Positions 13,783-17,663 of a stretch of DNA of 17,663 bases are shown piece by piece; positions within the stretch are counted from its first letter, which is position 1, and each line of letters starts with the position of its first letter. The notes under the pieces are model-generated. The model was not told the origin of the DNA, did not search any database, and saw only the letters and a list, made by a program, of their open reading frames with translations. The translations under genes and the position numbers were made by a program. The stretch is from Ruminococcus sp. (lineage in GTDB: Bacteria; Bacillota; Clostridia; Oscillospirales; Ruminococcaceae), in NCBI GenBank assembly GCA_024697705.1, contig JAILFF010000211.1, positions 1 through 17,663 of the forward strand, written 5' to 3'.

Positions 13783-16700
13783 TTATTCCTCCCCCTTTTG
13801 CGCGTTTTCGCTGTAAAGCGCGTCGATATCTATCTTTTTATCGTCTATCAGCTTGAGGAAGATATCAAGCAGATCGGGGTCGAACTGGGTCCCGCGCCCT
13901 TTATGAAGCTCGCCCATAACGTAGTCGAAGTCCTGACGTTTGCGGTAAACGCGGTTGGCGGTCATGGCGTCGAAGGCGTCCGCAATGGCGATTATCCTGC
14001 CGTAGAGGGGGATATCCTCGCCTTTAAGCCCGTCGGGATAGCCGCGCCCGTCGTAGCGCTCGTGGTGGAATCTTGCGCCCTCCACAACGTGGTCGATCAG
14101 CGTGAAGTCTTTCAGGATCTCCGAGCCGCTGGTAACGTGCGTTTTCATGATGGTGTATTCTTCGTCGGTCAGCCTTCCGGGTTTGTTGAGCACCGAATCG
14201 GGAATGGCGATCTTGCCGATATCGTGGAGCAGCGCGGCGCGGCGGAGGTTTTCACAATCCTCTTCGGAAAAGCCGTACTCCCGCGCTATCATCGCGGAGT
14301 ATTCCGATACGCGCTGCGAATGTTTGCTGGTACGCAGATCCTTGGCGTCAACGGTCTTGGCGATCGCGAGGATAGTTTCGTTGCCCATCTGCACCTGCTG
14401 GAGCGCCATTGCAAGCTTTGTTTCCTGCAATGCAAGGGTGTGCTGGATATTCGTCTGAGTGATGAACCACGACAGCCAGCCGATGAACAGCATACCGACG
14501 CCTATCATGTAGTATCTGAACCATGCGTTATCGTACAGCGCTTTTTCCTTGGTGATGCTGTAAGAGCTTTCTTCGATAATAGCGCCGTCATCACCGCGTA
14601 TTGCCAGACGGAAAACGTAGTCGCCCGGGCTGAGATTCGTATATTGAACCGAGGTAAGCTCGCTTTGGCGAACATCTGTCCATGACGAGTCAAAGCCTTC
14701 GAGCTTATAGGAGATTATGGGGTCGGCGTAGGTGTAATTGATTATCTCGGGGACAAATTCTATTTTCGCGATGTTTCTTTCGACGCTTATATTCGCGCTG
14801 CGCTCGATCTGATCGGGGATATCGTCAAGACGCATTTCCGAAATGGTCAGGCGGCAGGCGGGCTGAGTCAGCACATAATTGTCAAGATCCATCAGGAAAA
14901 CGCCCTTGTTGGTCGAAAGGTAGACCTTTTTGCCGTTTTCTCCTTCTCTCGCGTTAAAGGAATTGGCTGTCAGCGAACCGACAAGACCCATTTTGGAGTT
15001 GAGCAGCAGGGGAGAGCCGTTCAGAAGCAGGCGGGCGCTCTTCTTGCCTTCGAGCAGACTGTGCTTGTCAAAAACATAGATGCCTGCGCTGCCGGGGATA
15101 AAAAGCTCATCTCCGTCGATCATGATGTCGTAGTTATTTGAATACGGCACGGCGTCAAGAGCGGTAATTTTTCCGTCGGCATAGCGGCAGATGCAGTTTG
15201 AGGTGACGACATAAATGCTGCCGTCCTCATCGTCGCGCACCATGCGGAGGATAACATCGGAGGTAAGACCGTCCTCCCTGCCGATCTTGCCGATAACGCC
15301 TTCGCGTCCGATGGCGACGATGCCGTTTCCGTCGGTGCCCGCGTAAAGTTTGCCTTCGGGGGTTTCAAGCAGGCAAAGCGCCTGCGAGTAGCCGAATTCC
15401 TCACTAAAGGGGATATGTCCGACAAGCTCGCCGTCCGCAATGAAGAAGAGACCCTCGGCGCTGCCGACAGCCAGCGAACCGTCGTTAAGCTCACAGCAGA
15501 CTCTTACGCGAACGCCTATTTCGGGGAACTTTTCGGAGTACGAAACGATCTCGCCGTTCTTTTCTACTTTAATAAGACCTTTTGTATAGCTGCATATCCA
15601 AAGATTTCCCGAGGTGTCTGTCAGAAGATCGCGAATACGGCAGTTGTCGAAGTATTCGGATATTTCGTTCTGAACAGCAGTTCTTGCGGTGAGGTCAACG
15701 ATATCAAGACCGTCATCGGTGCCCGCATAGAGATTTCCGCCGAAGATCGCAGTAGAATTGACTACATCGGGCTCCAAGCCGCAGTCGGTGTAAATATCCT
15801 TGATGCAGGAGGGAGTCAGTCGGAGGAGTCCCAGTCTTGACGAAGCAAACCACAGATTTCCCTGATAATCGCAGGTCATGTTTTCGACCTGATGGTCAAA
15901 ATCGCCCGCCTGCTGCTTGACAAAGGTATTGTTCTTATCAATGTAGCCGATGCCGTTTTCGGAGCATACCCATGTCAGACCGTCCTGATCGGGGTAAATG
16001 TTGTTGATCTTTGAAAAACCGTTGCAGACGACGGTATCAAGCATTTCCGAGCTGCCTTCGGCAATGCGGTATCGGTATATCGCGCCGTCGGTTGTGCCGA
16101 GAAACAGTTCGCCGTGATCACTGAAATTGCAGCAGGAGATCATTTTGCCCGTAGTGCCGAATTCGAGCCCCGTGACGTATTTATCGTCGTTAAGTATGTA
16201 AAGCCTGCCTTCCTTGTTAAGGGCGGCGATATTGCCGTTATGGTCGGCGGAGAGATGGTCGATGTATCCTGCGTCGGTCATGGTGCTTTTTATGGAAAAA
16301 CCCATTTTCAGCTCAAGTGAGACCATTCCGTCGGTAGTTCCGATGTAATAAACGCCGTCGGAGCTCTGCACGATAGATCTGATCGAATCGGAGGGGAGAC
16401 CGTCCTTACTTGTAATAACATTCGCGGCAACACCGTCTATTGCGATGACGACGCCGTTGTCGTTTGTGCCTATCCAAAGCCTGTTTTCTTCATCTACATA
16501 GAGGCAGTTAACGTTTCTTACATCGGTAAGACCGTCCATGTGGATGAATTCGCTGCCGTTATAGCGGTAAAGACCCGCGTATGTACCGATCCAAAGAATA
16601 CCATCATTGGTTTGAACGACAGCATTGGCATGACCGCAGGGGAGACCGTTTGAGCCGTTGAACTGCGATTGAATGTAGGTATAGTCATGTTCCGCCTTAT

Positions 16701-17397
16701 CAGCCGAAGAACGGATATCGTTAAAAGGTACAGCCGAAAAAAGAACGATCGCGGCGACGGCGGCGGAAACGGCTTTTTCGGGAGAATTATCCGTATACTT
16801 TCCACGCAGTTTTTTTGAAAACTTAATAAATAAATAAATGAGGAACGAGATAAGAAGCTTATCGGGAAATTCAATATAAAGCTGACCGATAAAAACAGCC
16901 AGTACGCGGTGAAGACCGTTTTCAATAAGGTAATCTCTGATAGCGTCGCCCCAAAGATTGCCGGTACTTCCGTTACCGATCAGAAGATTTACGATCGTAG
17001 CAACAAAGACTGAACCCGATGACGAAGCGCCCGCGACGGTCATTGTCTGAAAGAAGGTACTAAAGTAGCCTTTTCGCGCCAGTACGCCGACGGAAAGCCC
17101 GAGAAAAATGCTGACCGTACTGTAAGCGATGGAGCTGTAATCAAGAAGATCGAAAATAACGTTGCTTGCAATGCCTATAATTGCGCCGGGAACGGGACCA
17201 AACATATAGGAGCCCAAAAAAGTGCCGTAGGTATCGAGCCACGCGGGCATCGGGTTATTAAAGGTGATGCTGCGCCCCCCAACATTTAAAGCAATACAAA
17301 TAAAAATGAGAAACGAAGTACGAAGGTATCCTTTTTTTGAAGATAAGCTGCGGACATTCTGCTGCTTGGCAGAATTATCGGTGCCCGGATTGTTCAA
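13783..17397 (-). CDS. Large membrane receptor: ECF-S-like membrane domain, double Reg_prop propeller, Y_Y_Y, TM and HD-GYP
   Basis: The protein has 1204 residues from a TTG start (17397-17395) with GGGAGG 9 bp upstream. The frame runs open to 17550, but the promoter lies inside that extension, so it is not used. Domain order: a multi-TM region (about 25-226) whose GGRSITFNNPMPAWLDTYGT and FGPVPGAIIGIASNVIFDLL resemble ECF-transporter S components; an extracellular stretch (about 245-845) with some 14 Reg_prop blades (LWIGTYAGLYRY, LYAGTDDGLDIV, LWICSYTKGLIKV), enough for two seven-bladed propellers; a Y_Y_Y domain (about 848-948); a TM helix (about 957-980); a short coiled linker; and an HD-GYP domain. 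The HD-GYP residues are intact: H1026, H1058-D1059, and HHERYDGRGYP at 1111-1121. HD-GYP enzymes hydrolyse c-di-GMP, so extracellular sensing probably sets c-di-GMP turnover. It is co-transcribed with the downstream BMP protein. Confidence 0.92.
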   Translation of the reverse strand: MNNPGTDNSAKQQNVRSLSSKKGYLRTSFLIFICIALNVGGRSITFNNPMPAWLDTYGTFLGSYMFGPVPGAIIGIASNVIFDLLDYSSIAYSTVSIFLGLSVGVLARKGYFSTFFQTMTVAGASSSGSVFVATIVNLLIGNGSTGNLWGDAIRDYLIENGLHRVLAVFIGQLYIEFPDKLLISFLIYLFIKFSKKLRGKYTDNSPEKAVSAAVAAIVLFSAVPFNDIRSSADKAEHDYTYIQSQFNGSNGLPCGHANAVVQTNDGILWIGTYAGLYRYNGSEFIHMDGLTDVRNVNCLYVDEENRLWIGTNDNGVVIAIDGVAANVITSKDGLPSDSIRSIVQSSDGVYYIGTTDGMVSLELKMGFSIKSTMTDAGYIDHLSADHNGNIAALNKEGRLYILNDDKYVTGLEFGTTGKMISCCNFSDHGELFLGTTDGAIYRYRIAEGSSEMLDTVVCNGFSKINNIYPDQDGLTWVCSENGIGYIDKNNTFVKQQAGDFDHQVENMTCDYQGNLWFASSRLGLLRLTPSCIKDIYTDCGLEPDVVNSTAIFGGNLYAGTDDGLDIVDLTARTAVQNEISEYFDNCRIRDLLTDTSGNLWICSYTKGLIKVEKNGEIVSYSEKFPEIGVRVRVCCELNDGSLAVGSAEGLFFIADGELVGHIPFSEEFGYSQALCLLETPEGKLYAGTDGNGIVAIGREGVIGKIGREDGLTSDVILRMVRDDEDGSIYVVTSNCICRYADGKITALDAVPYSNNYDIMIDGDELFIPGSAGIYVFDKHSLLEGKKSARLLLNGSPLLLNSKMGLVGSLTANSFNAREGENGKKVYLSTNKGVFLMDLDNYVLTQPACRLTISEMRLDDIPDQIERSANISVERNIAKIEFVPEIINYTYADPIISYKLEGFDSSWTDVRQSELTSVQYTNLSPGDYVFRLAIRGDDGAIIEESSYSITKEKALYDNAWFRYYMIGVGMLFIGWLSWFITQTNIQHTLALQETKLAMALQQVQMGNETILAIAKTVDAKDLRTSKHSQRVSEYSAMIAREYGFSEEDCENLRRAALLHDIGKIAIPDSVLNKPGRLTDEEYTIMKTHVTSGSEILKDFTLIDHVVEGARFHHERYDGRGYPDGLKGEDIPLYGRIIAIADAFDAMTANRVYRKRQDFDYVMGELHKGRGTQFDPDLLDIFLKLIDDKKIDIDALYSENAQKGEE

Positions 17398-17458
17398 GTT
17401 GATACGCCTCCCTGAATGAATGGCATTTACAGTGAAGGTATTCCTGCTGCACAAGTAC

Positions 17459-17487
17459 ATTATAACACAGTAAAAAAGAAAAATCAA
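17459..17487 (-). promoter_or_regulatory. Promoter of the HD-GYP receptor/BMP operon
   Basis: On the minus strand, TTGATT (complement of 17487-17482) and TATAAT (complement of 17464-17459) are separated by exactly 17 bp. Transcription starts about 55 bp before the TTG start codon. The position fixes the start codon downstream of the longest open frame. Confidence 0.85.
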
Positions 17488-17626
17488 GTGTGTGAGAATA
17501 AATATACAGAAAACTACGAACAAAGTATAAAGTAAGAATGAAATGTACAAAGGCTATATAAAAAAATAAAGAATCAGAAAGAAAACTGTCGAAGGAAACA
17601 AACTTGAAAAAAGCTGAAAAAAGTAG

Positions 17627-17655
17627 TTGACAAGCAGCGGAAAAGGTGATATAAT
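17627..17655 (+). promoter_or_regulatory. Divergent consensus promoter for a gene beyond the right edge
   Basis: TTGACA (17627-17632) and TATAAT (17650-17655) have a 17-bp spacer, plus a TGA extension of the -10 (17647-17649). It points out of the window, so its gene is not visible. The 17488-17626 interval between the two divergent promoters is A-rich, and I see no gene in it. Confidence 0.85.
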
Positions 17656-17663
17656 AATTAAGC

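Noticed and set aside
13108..14685. 525-codon plus-strand frame opposite the BMP and HD-GYP genes
   Set aside because: It covers intact HD-GYP and BMP motifs on the other strand and crosses their gene boundary, so it is an antisense shadow.
1..17663. Mobile element, prophage or genomic island signature
   Set aside because: No transposase, integrase, direct-repeat boundary, tRNA or abrupt codon-use change was seen. Gene content is mostly core.

Overview
The window looks like a chromosomal core region of a Gram-positive clostridium, probably an Oscillospiraceae/Ruminococcus-type gut anaerobe. This placement rests on the gene families, on strong AGGAGG-type ribosome binding sites and TTGACA/TATAAT promoters, on occasional TTG starts, and on the oadG/oadB and HD-GYP genes. 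It was made by reading, not by a database search. There are no tRNA, rRNA, insertion-sequence, phage or CRISPR signatures.

Layout, left to right. (1) 1-1211, plus: the 3' part of folD and a cysteine-rich zinc-ribbon protein of unknown function. (2) 1243-3988, plus: a strong promoter, a structured leader, rpsO (S15), two large RNA hairpins and pnp (PNPase), which is the conserved rpsO-pnp order. (3) 4039-7115, plus: a new promoter whose -35 box adjoins the pnp terminator, then recD2 overlapping comF. (4) 7134-7986, minus: an MscS-type channel converging on comF. (5) 8167-10049, plus: oadG and oadB, the gamma and beta membrane subunits of a sodium-pumping decarboxylase, closed by a textbook terminator. 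(6) 10065-11461, plus: a small two-TM protein with a reading-frame conflict, a GNAT acetyltransferase and a YfbR-type 5'-deoxynucleotidase. (7) 11516-12484, plus: a consensus promoter driving a seven-TM DUF4203-like protein. Its well-placed TTG start is followed four codons later by an in-frame TAA. A bidirectional terminator follows. (8) 12505-17487, minus: a two-gene signalling operon. Its first gene is a 1204-residue receptor with an ECF-S-like membrane domain, about 14 Reg_prop blades, a Y_Y_Y domain, a TM segment and an intact HD-GYP domain. Its second gene, 3 bp downstream, is a membrane-anchored BMP/Med-family binding protein. A divergent consensus promoter leaves the right edge.

How the genes work together: rpsO and pnp link ribosome assembly to RNA decay, and the pnp leader carries a roughly 100-nt imperfect duplex that could serve RNase III/PNPase-type autocontrol. 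recD2 and comF form a DNA repair/DNA uptake pair. oadG and oadB supply the membrane half of a Na+ pump whose carboxyltransferase and biotin subunits are not here. The BMP protein and the propeller/HD-GYP receptor are the best candidate for an undescribed system: a membrane-tethered solute sensor paired with a c-di-GMP phosphodiesterase. The ligand is unknown.
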